Source: Mesobacillus subterraneus | GTDB lineage: Bacteria > Bacillota > Bacilli > Bacillales > Cytobacillaceae | Length of the DNA stretch: 48,144 nucleotides | Direction of reading: 5' to 3' | NCBI RefSeq assembly: GCF_000934845.1 | Contig: NZ_JXIQ01000184.1 | Location: forward strand, 1-48,144 | Shown here: positions 17,419-24,688 of the stretch, piece by piece | How the letters are laid out: each line of letters begins with the position of its first letter | Numbering within the stretch: the stretch's first letter is position 1 | Notes under the pieces: model-generated | The model's input: the letters and a program-made list of their open reading frames with translations, nothing else | Told to the model about the DNA's origin: nothing | Databases searched by the model: none | Program-made: the position numbers and the translations under genes

Positions 17419-18695
17419 TATCTGGCCACCCCAATATAATGAAATTGATAACCGGCTACGTGATTTCGGTCAATAATATTCCGTCCATCCACTAAAATAT
17501 TTCCCTTCATGAAGTCCTTTACCTTCTTCCAATCTACGCTTTTAAACTGGCTCCACTCGGTAGCGATGATTAAGGCGTCTGACTCTTTGACCGCTTCATA
17601 CATATCTTCGTATACAGTAATCGCAGGATCGGATAACTGGACAATAGGATCAAATGCGTGAATCTCAGCCCCTTTTTCGAGTAATTTTTTGATCAATAGC
17701 AATGATCTTGATTCCCGAGTATCATCTGTTTCAGGCTTAAAAGCTAACCCCCAAACAGAAATCTTCTTCCCGTTGAGGTTCGTCAATTTATTCGTTAATT
17801 TTTCAAGGTACAAATTAATTTGAGAATCGTTTACATTTTGAACCGCCATTACTATTTCGGGAATAATGTCCTTTTGTTTCGCGGCATATTCTAAAGCACG
17901 GACATCTTTTGGAAAACAAGATCCACCGTATCCTAACCCTGCATGGAGGAAATAAGGACCAATTCTTTTATCTCTTCCTAATGCACTTGCAATATGGGAA
18001 ATTTCCACATCATAGGCATCACAAATACGGGCCATTTCGTTCATAAATGATATCTTTGTTGCTAAAAAAGCGTTCGAGGCATATTTAATCATTTCAGCTC
18101 CCGTTAAAGAAGTAATAATATAAGGCGCATGTATTTTCGCATACAATTTTTTTATTGTTTCAATCGGCTTTTGCCTCTTTACCCCGACGACGATTTTGTC
18201 AGGATTCAACATATCAGCCAAAGCATTTCCTTCTCTTAGAAACTCTGGATTCGATACAATATCAAACATATTGGAGTCGATTCCTTTTTCCATTAAGGTT
18301 TGATGGATCCATTCATTTGTTCCTGGTATTACAGTACTTTTCGTGATAATTGTTTTATGAGAGTGAATCGACTGTCCGATTGAATCAATGACATCGTTAA
18401 TCGCAGTCAGGTTTTGGCTTCCGTCTTCATTAGTAGGAGTGCCTACAGTGATATAAATGATTGGACATTCTTTAATCCCATAATGAATATCAGATAGGAA
18501 ATGCAACCTACCTCTCTTTTTATTTCGATCGATTAGTGCCGATAAACCTGGTTCGTAAATGGGAACTTTCCCCTCGTTTAACTTCTCTATTTTTGTTCTG
18601 TCGTTATCAACACAGTAAACATCGTGACCCAAGTCCGATAAAACGGTACCTGTAGTTAATCCCACATATCCTGTACCAATGACACAAATTTTCAT
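17418..18695 (-). CDS. ytcA: UDP-glucose 6-dehydrogenase (YtcA)
   Basis: 425 residues of the UDP-glucose/GDP-mannose dehydrogenase family. It oxidises UDP-glucose to UDP-glucuronate with two NAD. The Rossmann motif GTGYVG is at the N-terminus and the catalytic cysteine is in GYGGSCFPKDVRAL. The C-terminal domain has KISVWGLAFKPETDDTRES. An ATG at 18704 lies immediately after AGAGG with no spacing; the ATG at 18695 has a 9-nt spacing and is chosen. It is the first of the ytcABC trio, 118 bp after cotH, with no strong terminator between, so cotH and ytcABC may form one transcript. Confidence 0.87.
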   Translation of the reverse strand: MKICVIGTGYVGLTTGTVLSDLGHDVYCVDNDRTKIEKLNEGKVPIYEPGLSALIDRNKKRGRLHFLSDIHYGIKECPIIYITVGTPTNEDGSQNLTAINDVIDSIGQSIHSHKTIITKSTVIPGTNEWIHQTLMEKGIDSNMFDIVSNPEFLREGNALADMLNPDKIVVGVKRQKPIETIKKLYAKIHAPYIITSLTGAEMIKYASNAFLATKISFMNEMARICDAYDVEISHIASALGRDKRIGPYFLHAGLGYGGSCFPKDVRALEYAAKQKDIIPEIVMAVQNVNDSQINLYLEKLTNKLTNLNGKKISVWGLAFKPETDDTRESRSLLLIKKLLEKGAEIHAFDPIVQLSDPAITVYEDMYEAVKESDALIIATEWSQFKSVDWKKVKDFMKGNILVDGRNIIDRNHVAGYQFHYIGVAR

Positions 18696-18813
18696 CCTTA
18701 TCATCCTCTTGCCCTACATTCATTTCTTACTATCTTATTTACATTAGTACGAAACGTGAAGGTTGAATAAGGATGAAAGCAGAAAAAGTGTGGGGAACCT
18801 CCATCTTCACCCT

Positions 18814-19896
18814 TCATATTAGTTCATCAAGATGGTCCCTAAGATAATGATTGCGGTTTAAGATAAACTGCAAAATGAATTCTGGTTCTCTCTCAAATAA
18901 TTCAATATCAGTCATTTTGTATGGATCGAATGCTATATGAGGTCGTAACTTGTTATAAAGATTTGTAATCATTGGTTCTATTTTTTTGACTGTGAAATAC
19001 TCCTCTACTATTTCTTCGAGCAGAAGTCGGTATTGAATACGGAATTCCTTCACATCAAGAATCCTTGCAGTTAGCGTATTAAATCCTTCTATAGGAACTT
19101 GATTGTATTTCATTGCTTTCCCATTCCAATTTCTACCGAATGTTGCATCGTAATCCCAAGGGATGTTTTCGTACAATCCAGTTTGACCATGTCGATAAAG
19201 TGCATAATTTTGAATGAATCCATCATAGTTCTGTGTACAAACTGCCCCACAAAGCCAAGTCAAATATTTTTTTACATCCAGGTATTCCCCAATTTCTTCG
19301 CCAAAATCATTTCTCGGGATGGAGTTGATTTTTATTATCAGCCTTTCTAAATCTAAGTCATCCTCTTCCTTTCCTAATTTTCGAACATACCCTGAGGTTA
19401 GTGATTCTTTTGGCTCTCCTTTTGTGGTTAATAATGAAAAATTACTTTGTCGATTTGATGCATAATAAATAGGGCCATATGGCAGATGTCTCTTTTGCAG
19501 AAATACATCATCAACAGATTCAAGCTGTAAGTAGATTCCAGCAGGCTCTCCATTCATCTCGATTAAAACATGGTTGCAGTCAGGGGAAATGCTCCCAATC
19601 ATCTTGAAAAAATCAAAAGATAACTTATTGCGTATGAAAGATGGATCACAAAATTCTGCGTTAAGATGCATTTCACGAGCTTCAAATTCTTCATTATATA
19701 TCCCAAAATCAATTTTATAAGATTTTTTCTGGAACTTCCGTGTGTGATTTCCACGATAAGTAATACCTGCATCATGAGAAAGGTTATCGGCAACTAATTG
19801 GCAAGAAATAGGCTCTTCATGCCAAATATTCCTTTCTAAAAATGTCAGGTGCTCACGATCCATAATAATATTCAGTTTAGGTATCTCATCATGCAT
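18814..19896 (-). CDS. cotH: Spore coat protein kinase CotH
   Basis: 360 residues, the usual length for Bacillus CotH. The CotH kinase fold is supported by GITYRGNHTRKFQKKSYKIDF in the N-lobe and NIPWDYDATFGRNWNGK, which carries the metal-binding aspartates. In B. subtilis CotH phosphorylates serines of the coat proteins CotB and CotG and is needed for inner and outer coat assembly. The only in-frame start after an upstream TGA is the ATG at 19896, 12 nt after GGGAGG. An overlapping five-codon ATG frame (ending TGCATGA) shares this leader. The divergent neighbour is a small Gly-Ser repeat gene, placed as cotG is in B. subtilis. Confidence 0.9.
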   Translation of the reverse strand: MHDEIPKLNIIMDREHLTFLERNIWHEEPISCQLVADNLSHDAGITYRGNHTRKFQKKSYKIDFGIYNEEFEAREMHLNAEFCDPSFIRNKLSFDFFKMIGSISPDCNHVLIEMNGEPAGIYLQLESVDDVFLQKRHLPYGPIYYASNRQSNFSLLTTKGEPKESLTSGYVRKLGKEEDDLDLERLIIKINSIPRNDFGEEIGEYLDVKKYLTWLCGAVCTQNYDGFIQNYALYRHGQTGLYENIPWDYDATFGRNWNGKAMKYNQVPIEGFNTLTARILDVKEFRIQYRLLLEEIVEEYFTVKKIEPMITNLYNKLRPHIAFDPYKMTDIELFEREPEFILQFILNRNHYLRDHLDELI

Positions 19897-19921
19897 CTGA
19901 AATCATAGCCTCCCTTGCTTT

Positions 19922-19930
19922 TATCCTATG
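19922..19930 (-). promoter_or_regulatory. Sigma-K-like -10 for cotH
   Basis: On the minus strand CATAGGATA fits CATAnnnTA exactly and lies 25 bp before the cotH start. The -35 region 16 bp upstream reads ATCA, only a partial match to the AC core. B. subtilis cotH is a sigma-K gene, which supports the assignment. Confidence 0.55.
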
Positions 19931-19972
19931 AAAAAAAGGGCGTACATGATAATGAATTCCATGTAAGTTTAG

Positions 19973-20001
19973 TACCAATAAATAAAGAACCACATAAAAT
20001 A
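19973..20001 (+). promoter_or_regulatory. Sigma-K promoter for the Gly-Ser repeat gene
   Basis: TACC (19973-19976), a 16-bp spacer and CATAAAATA (19993-20001) match the sigma-K form xACx-N16-CATAnnnTA. The predicted transcript start is about 43 bp before the ATG at 20052. Together with the cotH element on the other strand this makes a divergent late-sporulation promoter region. Confidence 0.7.
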
Positions 20002-20051
20002 CACTACCTTAACTATTAAGGACATTTATTGAAAAGGTGGTATTTACTTTT

Positions 20052-20264
20052 ATGGGAAAAGAAGAAATGTCATGGCTTCTTAGAGGAGCAAGAGATTCAG
20101 GTCTTGATCGGTTCCTGATGAGAAACCCAGGATCGACTAAAAATCCTGAAGTTGAAGCTGAAGCTGGTTCTGGCTCAGGTTCTGGTTCTTGTTCTAGCTC
20201 CGGATCTGGTTCTGGTTCTGGATCCGGTTCAGGTTCCGGATCTGGTTCTGGTTCTGCTTTATAA
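20052..20264 (+). CDS. Small Gly-Ser dipeptide repeat protein, candidate CotG-like coat protein
   Basis: 70 residues. A unique N-terminal part (about 1-38; MSWLLRGARDSGLDRFLMR) is followed by about 15 Gly-Ser dipeptides from residue 39 with a short CSSS interruption, ending SAL. AAAGGTGG lies 11 nt before the ATG, and a good sigma-K promoter lies upstream, so I take this strand as coding; the reverse frame, rich in PEPD, is a shadow. It has no clear homologue that I can name. Position and serine richness parallel B. subtilis cotG, which is divergent from cotH and encodes a CotH substrate. Role as a CotH phospho-substrate is inferred. The hexamer DNA repeat should make its length variable. Confidence 0.65.
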   Translation: MGKEEMSWLLRGARDSGLDRFLMRNPGSTKNPEVEAEAGSGSGSGSCSSSGSGSGSGSGSGSGSGSGSAL

Positions 20265-20301
20265 AGCAATTTTTAGGGGTAGATAATCTTCAATAGAACA
20301 A

Positions 20302-20332
20302 AAACAGGAAACCTTTAACGGGTTTCCTGTTT
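20302..20332 (-). terminator. Terminator of the lysine-type ABC operon
   Basis: A perfect 12-bp stem (AAACAGGAAACC with GGTTTCCTGTTT) and a 7-nt loop, followed on the minus strand by TTTTTGTT. It lies 27 bp past the ATPase stop codon and may also stop transcription from the Gly-Ser repeat gene. Confidence 0.85.
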
Positions 20333-20358
20333 CACTTAAGTTAATCGCTATTTTACAT

Positions 20359-21102
20359 TTAATAGACCACTTTAAAAGTACGTTTCAAGAATTCTCTCGT
20401 TCTATCTTGCTGCGGATTATTGAAGATTTGTTCGGGACTTCCTTCCTCTGCAATAATCCCTTTGTCCATAAAAACGACACGATCTGATACTTCCTTCGCG
20501 AATTCCATCTCATGCGTTACAATCAGCATCGTAAGGCCGGACATCGCAAGTTCCTTCATTACTTTAAGGACTTCGCCAACCATTTCTGGGTCCAGTGCCG
20601 AAGTTGGTTCGTCAAACAGCAGGACGTCCGGTTCCATAGATAGGGCCCTGGCAATTGCTACCCGTTGTTTTTGGCCGCCGGATAGCTGCTTTGGCTTGGC
20701 ATTAATATACTGATCCATGCCAACAATCTTCAAGTATTTCATTGCTACCTTTTCGGCTTCTTCCTTTGAACGGCCTAATACTTTGATTTGGCCAACTGTA
20801 CAATTTTTCAAGACATTGTGATTCGTAAATAAATTAAATTGCTGGAATACCATTCCTAAATGTCTGCGATAGGTTGGAATATCATGCTTATCATCCAGAA
20901 TATTCTCTCCGTTATAGATAATTTCTCCACCGCTTGGTTTTTCCAATAGATTAATGCAGCGAAGAAGAGTTGATTTTCCAGATCCCGAGGAGCCAATGAT
21001 CGTCATGACTTCTCCTTTATTGACTGAGAAGCTGATGTCTTTGAGAACTTCATGAGTGCCAAAGGACTTGTTAAGATGCTGAATATCAATTACTGTTTCC
21101 AC
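20359..21102 (-). CDS. Amino-acid ABC transporter ATPase (lysine importer)
   Basis: About 247 residues of the GlnQ/ArtP family. Walker A is [11 protein letters not shown], the signature [15 protein letters not shown], Walker [13 protein letters not shown], and the switch histidine is in VTHEM. The frame extends to an ATG at 21147 inside the permease gene; the GTG at 21102 has AAGGAGG 7 nt upstream and gives the usual N-terminus ([14 protein letters not shown]), so it is preferred. It is the last gene of the operon, 16 bp after the permease gene. The lysine riboswitch upstream of the operon implies that lysine is imported. Confidence 0.9.
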   Translation of the reverse strand: METVIDIQHLNKSFGTHEVLKDISFSVNKGEVMTIIGSSGSGKSTLLRCINLLEKPSGGEIIYNGENILDDKHDIPTYRRHLGMVFQQFNLFTNHNVLKNCTVGQIKVLGRSKEEAEKVAMKYLKIVGMDQYINAKPKQLSGGQKQRVAIARALSMEPDVLLFDEPTSALDPEMVGEVLKVMKELAMSGLTMLIVTHEMEFAKEVSDRVVFMDKGIIAEEGSPEQIFNNPQQDRTREFLKRTFKVVY

Positions 21103-21118
21103 ACTCTCTCCTCCTTCA

Positions 21119-21856
21119 TTACTTCGCTGGTTGCATTTCTTCGCCACGAACCATTGTATAGTTATCTGGTCCTTCTAGTCTTCTTTCAAAGTAAAGTAAA
21201 ATTCGCGTAACAGCGAAGGTCATGACAAAATAGATCACACATGCAACAAAAAATGATTCGAAATATCTGAAGTTGTTACCTGCGACTGATTTTGTTAAGA
21301 AATACAATTCTGAAACGGAGATTACATTTAGAACGGAAGTGTCTTTAATATTAATTACGAACTGGTTGCCAGTTGCCGGCAGGATATTGCGAACCACCTG
21401 CGGAAGGACAACATTCATCATCGTTTGAAGATGATTCATACCAATTGCCTGCGCAGCTTCAAACTGTCCTTTATCAACAGATACTATTCCACCGCGGACA
21501 ATTTCTGCCATGTAAGCCCCTGTATTAATGGAAACAACAATAAGAGCGGCAGCCATTACCTCTATATTCACACCGAATGCTAACGCAGACCCATAATATA
21601 TGACCATAGCCTGAACAATCATCGGAGTACCCCGAAAAAACTCAATATATACCGACAGTAAAAAGTTCACGAAAAGGAGAAACCATTTTTTCACTCCGTG
21701 CTCCGGAGCGGGGATTGTACGGATTACTCCAGCGATTAAACCAATAATAGCCCCCACAACTGTACCGATCAGGGAAATATAAAGGGTAACTCCGGCTCCG
21801 CGAAGGAACATTTGCCAGTTTTCTGAAACGATCTTAACGATCCACTCTAAACTCAT
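21119..21856 (-). CDS. Amino-acid ABC transporter permease (lysine importer)
   Basis: 245 residues of the polar amino-acid (HisMQ) permease family. It has about five membrane segments and the ATPase-contact loop [21 protein letters not shown]. The N-terminal [16 protein letters not shown] pattern is typical. It lies between the binding protein and the ATPase genes. The same operon and riboswitch control point to lysine. Confidence 0.9.
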   Translation of the reverse strand: MSLEWIVKIVSENWQMFLRGAGVTLYISLIGTVVGAIIGLIAGVIRTIPAPEHGVKKWFLLFVNFLLSVYIEFFRGTPMIVQAMVIYYGSALAFGVNIEVMAAALIVVSINTGAYMAEIVRGGIVSVDKGQFEAAQAIGMNHLQTMMNVVLPQVVRNILPATGNQFVINIKDTSVLNVISVSELYFLTKSVAGNNFRYFESFFVACVIYFVMTFAVTRILLYFERRLEGPDNYTMVRGEEMQPAK

Positions 21857-21872
21857 TTTCCTTCTCCTTTCA

Positions 21873-21912
21873 CCATAAAACCGACTGTATAGTAGTACAG
21901 CCGGTTTTATGG
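21873..21912 (-). repeat. Hairpin between the binding-protein and permease genes
   Basis: A 40-nt inverted repeat can form a 17-pair stem with one mismatch around a 6-nt loop. The outer arm begins CCATAAAACCG. It is in the 60-bp gap after the binding-protein gene and has no T tract on the minus strand. Such hairpins commonly stabilise the binding-protein mRNA and lower downstream expression, giving more binding protein than permease. Confidence 0.7.
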
Positions 21913-21916
21913 AATG

Positions 21917-22753
21917 TTATTCTGCTGCAGGTTGATTCTTAATAGCAGCATCCATTATTTCTGTACGCTCATCCTCTGAGATACCTTTTAAAATTTCGTT
22001 GATTTTGTCCGTTAACTCACTGCCTTTTTGAAGTCCAACAGCAATAGCAGTATCATCTTCTGAAGTTTTGAATCCATCTTCAAATTCCACCATCGCAAAG
22101 TTTTCGTTTGCAGCGGCAGCGCTGACAGCCTCCGGACGCTCCGAAACGTACCCATCGATGATTCCAGATTCAAGCGCAACCCTCATTGCCGGGAAGTTGT
22201 CCATCGCTGTCTCTTTGGACACTCCTTCCATTTGGTCGATTACGGAATAATGGAAGGTATTTAATTGAGCAGTAACTTTAGCACCTTTAAAATCCTGGAT
22301 GGAAGCCGCATTTTCGTATTTTCCACCTTTTTTAACAACCATTACTAGATTCGATTTATAGTAGTTGTCCGAAAAATCAATTGTCTCTTTACGCTCTGCT
22401 GTTGGGGACATCCCTGCGATAATTGCGTCAATCTTGCCTGAAGTCAATGATGGAACTAGTCCGTCCCATTCCGTTTTAACGACAACTAATTCTTTTCCTA
22501 AACCATCAGCGATTTTCTTTGCGATTTCGACATCATACCCGCCTGCATACTCAGATGTTCCTGATATCTTCACTCCGCCATTTGAATTATCCTTCTGAGT
22601 CCAGTTGAATGGAGCATAACCAGCTTCAAGGCCTATCTTAAATGTATTGTCGTCAGATGAGCCTGATGCTGAATCGTTACCAGCACCACACCCTGCAAGT
22701 AAAATCATTGCTGAAAGCAGCAATGCCAAAAATAATGACCCCTTTTTTCTCAT
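21917..22753 (-). CDS. Amino-acid (lysine) ABC transporter substrate-binding lipoprotein
   Basis: 278 residues. The signal peptide MRKKGSLFLALLLSAMILLAGC has a lipobox with Cys22. The mature part is a family-3 solute-binding fold: FKIGLEAGYAPFNW at its start and DAIIAGMSPTAERKETIDFSDNYY in the middle. It is the first gene after the lysine riboswitch, with the permease and ATPase genes following. Substrate lysine is inferred from the riboswitch. Confidence 0.9.
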   Translation of the reverse strand: MRKKGSLFLALLLSAMILLAGCGAGNDSASGSSDDNTFKIGLEAGYAPFNWTQKDNSNGGVKISGTSEYAGGYDVEIAKKIADGLGKELVVVKTEWDGLVPSLTSGKIDAIIAGMSPTAERKETIDFSDNYYKSNLVMVVKKGGKYENAASIQDFKGAKVTAQLNTFHYSVIDQMEGVSKETAMDNFPAMRVALESGIIDGYVSERPEAVSAAAANENFAMVEFEDGFKTSEDDTAIAVGLQKGSELTDKINEILKGISEDERTEIMDAAIKNQPAAE

Positions 22754-22793
22754 GTTCGTTCCTCCTTGGTTTAGTTAGAGCGTTTTACACACA

Positions 22794-22825
22794 ACAAAAA
22801 GCGACCTGAGATAAACTCAGGTCGC
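22794..22825 (-). terminator. Lysine riboswitch expression-platform terminator
   Basis: A perfect 10-bp stem (GCGACCTGAG with CTCAGGTCGC) and 5-nt loop, followed on the minus strand by TTTTTGTTG. It is between the aptamer and the binding-protein gene, as expected for premature termination when lysine is bound. Confidence 0.88.
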
Positions 22826-22866
22826 ATTATTGACAGATGCCCTAAAGTCCTCTCTTTTCCCAAAAC

Positions 22867-23040
22867 GAGATAGCACAACTCAATAAACTGGGGAGTTCAT
22901 TGAGACAGTCCTGCAGTTCTTAACTGCAGACCCAGCAAACAACAATGAGAATATTGCCCGCTTCGGCGACATTTCCTTCTCCATGGCATCAAAGCTTCTC
23001 AAACTCCGCCAAAGACTGTTAAATATCGCGCCTCTACCTC
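22867..23040 (-). promoter_or_regulatory. Lysine riboswitch (L box) aptamer
   Basis: On the minus strand the conserved L-box blocks appear in order: GAGGTAGAGGCGCGAT, then AGTCTTTGGCGGAG, GAAGGAAATGTCGCCGAAG, TTTGCTGGGTCTGCAG, GGACTGTCTC and a closing CTATCTC. The last pairs with the opening GAGGTAG to form P1. With the terminator just downstream this is an off-switch for the lysine importer genes. A TTGACA (23103-23108) and a TATAAT (23068-23073) lie upstream but are 29 bp apart, so the promoter is not assigned. Confidence 0.92.
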
Positions 23041-23165
23041 ACTAGCAAAAGTGAGGTTAAATATTTAATTATAGTAACTAGGCTACAACAACCTTTCCGT
23101 TCTGTCAATCTAGTTCTTTTTGGAAAATCAAATAATCTATGTAACTTTCATTCAAAAAATGGGTA

Positions 23166-23193
23166 AAGCAGGTAGCTAAGAGGCTGCCTGCTT
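23166..23193 (-). terminator. Terminator of dctP
   Basis: A stem of AAGCAGG with CCTGCTT is extended by an inner AGC/GCT pair after one mismatch. It is followed on the minus strand by TACCCATTTTTTG. It lies 18 bp past the transporter stop codon. Confidence 0.75.
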
Positions 23194-23210
23194 GGATAAA
23201 TGTTCAAGGT

Positions 23211-24461
23211 TTATGCCGATACCTTGGAATGTACTGCCTCTGTTACGGGTGTGAACTCTCCTTCAGACTTAGAGATCACAACGGTTGCGACACCGTTGCC
23301 AATTAAGTTTGTAATAGCTCTGGCCTCTGACATGAAGCGGTCTACTCCGAGGATAAGCGCCATTCCTTCGACTGGTATGGATGGAAATACCGCAAGTGTC
23401 GCTGCAAGTGTCACGAAGCCGGAGCCTGTTACGCCTGCCGCCCCTTTTGAGGTAAGCATCAACACTCCTAGGAGGGTTATCTGCTGCCAGATGCTCAAGT
23501 CTACCCCATAGGCCTGAGCAATAAATAGTGCCGCCATCGAAAGGTAGATGGATGTTCCATCAAGGTTGAAGGAATAACCAGTTGGAAGCACAAGTCCTAC
23601 AACGGGCTTGGAACAGCCATATTTCTCGAGTTTTTCCATCATTTTCGGCAAAGCTGCTTCCGATGATGATGTCCCAATGACGAGTAGAATTTCTTCTTTA
23701 ATATACACAATGAATTTAAAGATATTAAACCCATGAAACTTTGCAATCGCTCCAAGGACAAGAAAAATAAAGATAGCCATTGTCAGGTAGACAGAACCCA
23801 TCAATTTGCCTAGGAAAAAGAGGGAACCAATGCCAAATTCGCCGATTGTATAGGCCATGGCTCCAAAAGCTGCAAGTGGAGAGATCTTCATAATGATATT
23901 AACAATTCCGAAGAAGACATCGGCGATTCTTTCAAAAAACTCCAAAATTGGCTTCCCCTTTTTACCAATATGTGCCAGGGAAGTGCCGAATAGGATAGCA
24001 AGTAACAGCACTGGCAGAAGTTGGCCTCCGGTAAATGCACCTATGAAGCTATCTGGTACGATTGTTAGAATGAAATCCATGAATCCATGGCTAGTTTCCT
24101 CTGCTGCCTTTGTATATTGCGATACATCCCCTTCCCCTGCTTTCGCATCAATGCCATTTCCTGCTTTGATGACATTCGCAACGATTATTCCGATTGTGAG
24201 GGCAATAGTCGAAACAATTTCAAAATAAATTAGCGCCTTTCCCCCAATCTTGCCGACCTTTTTTAAGTCTCCCATTCCTGCAATTCCAATGACAATCGTC
24301 AGGAAAATAATTGGAGCAATAACCATTTTAACAAGTTTAATAAAAATGTCTGCAAGCACCTTCAACTGTGAACCGATATCAGGAAAAATAAAACCGATCA
24401 TAATACCGAGAAAAATACCAATAATCACCTGTGCAGTAAGACTCTTAAAGTTAATCCTCAA
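23211..24461 (-). CDS. dctP: C4-dicarboxylate:cation symporter DctP
   Basis: 416 residues of the dicarboxylate/amino acid:cation symporter family (DctA/GltP). The second half has the hairpin and substrate motifs IGTSSSEAALP, LPTGYSFNLDGTSIY and, near the end, DRFMSEARAITNLIGNGVATVV, which lean towards the C4-dicarboxylate branch. The start is a TTG with GGGAGG 8 nt upstream. The divergent genes are dctS and dctR, whose B. subtilis counterparts activate dctP in response to succinate, fumarate and malate. A cre box lies 28 bp upstream of the start codon. Confidence 0.88.
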   Translation of the reverse strand: MRINFKSLTAQVIIGIFLGIMIGFIFPDIGSQLKVLADIFIKLVKMVIAPIIFLTIVIGIAGMGDLKKVGKIGGKALIYFEIVSTIALTIGIIVANVIKAGNGIDAKAGEGDVSQYTKAAEETSHGFMDFILTIVPDSFIGAFTGGQLLPVLLLAILFGTSLAHIGKKGKPILEFFERIADVFFGIVNIIMKISPLAAFGAMAYTIGEFGIGSLFFLGKLMGSVYLTMAIFIFLVLGAIAKFHGFNIFKFIVYIKEEILLVIGTSSSEAALPKMMEKLEKYGCSKPVVGLVLPTGYSFNLDGTSIYLSMAALFIAQAYGVDLSIWQQITLLGVLMLTSKGAAGVTGSGFVTLAATLAVFPSIPVEGMALILGVDRFMSEARAITNLIGNGVATVVISKSEGEFTPVTEAVHSKVSA

Positions 24462-24488
24462 GCCAATTCCCTCCCCTTTGAGAAATTT

Positions 24489-24502
24489 TGAAAACGATTA
24501 CA
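24489..24502 (-). promoter_or_regulatory. CcpA cre box upstream of dctP
   Basis: On the minus strand the 14-mer TGTAATCGTTTTCA fits the consensus TGWAANCGNTNWCA at every fixed position. It lies 28-41 bp before the dctP start, where CcpA binding would block transcription. Repression of dicarboxylate uptake by glucose is known for B. subtilis dctP. Confidence 0.75.
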
Positions 24503-24688
24503 TTTTCTTGGAATATTAATATATTACAATTTTGTGAACACGGAATCTAGTTTAATAAACTTTAAAAACTGTTTTGTAATTAAAAAAAGAGAAAAAATAA
24601 AATAATCAGTTAGGTTCGCTTTCGCCAATTCCATCCTTTCTATACAATGAAAATTAGCAGCTAATAAAAGCAATGTGGGGGATTTCGC

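Noticed and set aside
18705-18813. Sigma-K promoter between cotH and ytcA
   Set aside because: No CATAnnnTA match was found on the minus strand; read-through from cotH is as likely.
20009-20269. Minus-strand ORF with Pro-Glu-Pro-Asp repeats opposite the Gly-Ser gene
   Set aside because: It is the mirror of a hexamer repeat; it lacks a convincing ribosome site, while the plus strand has a ribosome site and a good sigma-K promoter.
23068-23108. TTGACA and TATAAT as one promoter for the lysine operon
   Set aside because: They are 29 bp apart, too far for a sigma-A promoter; the true pair is not clear.
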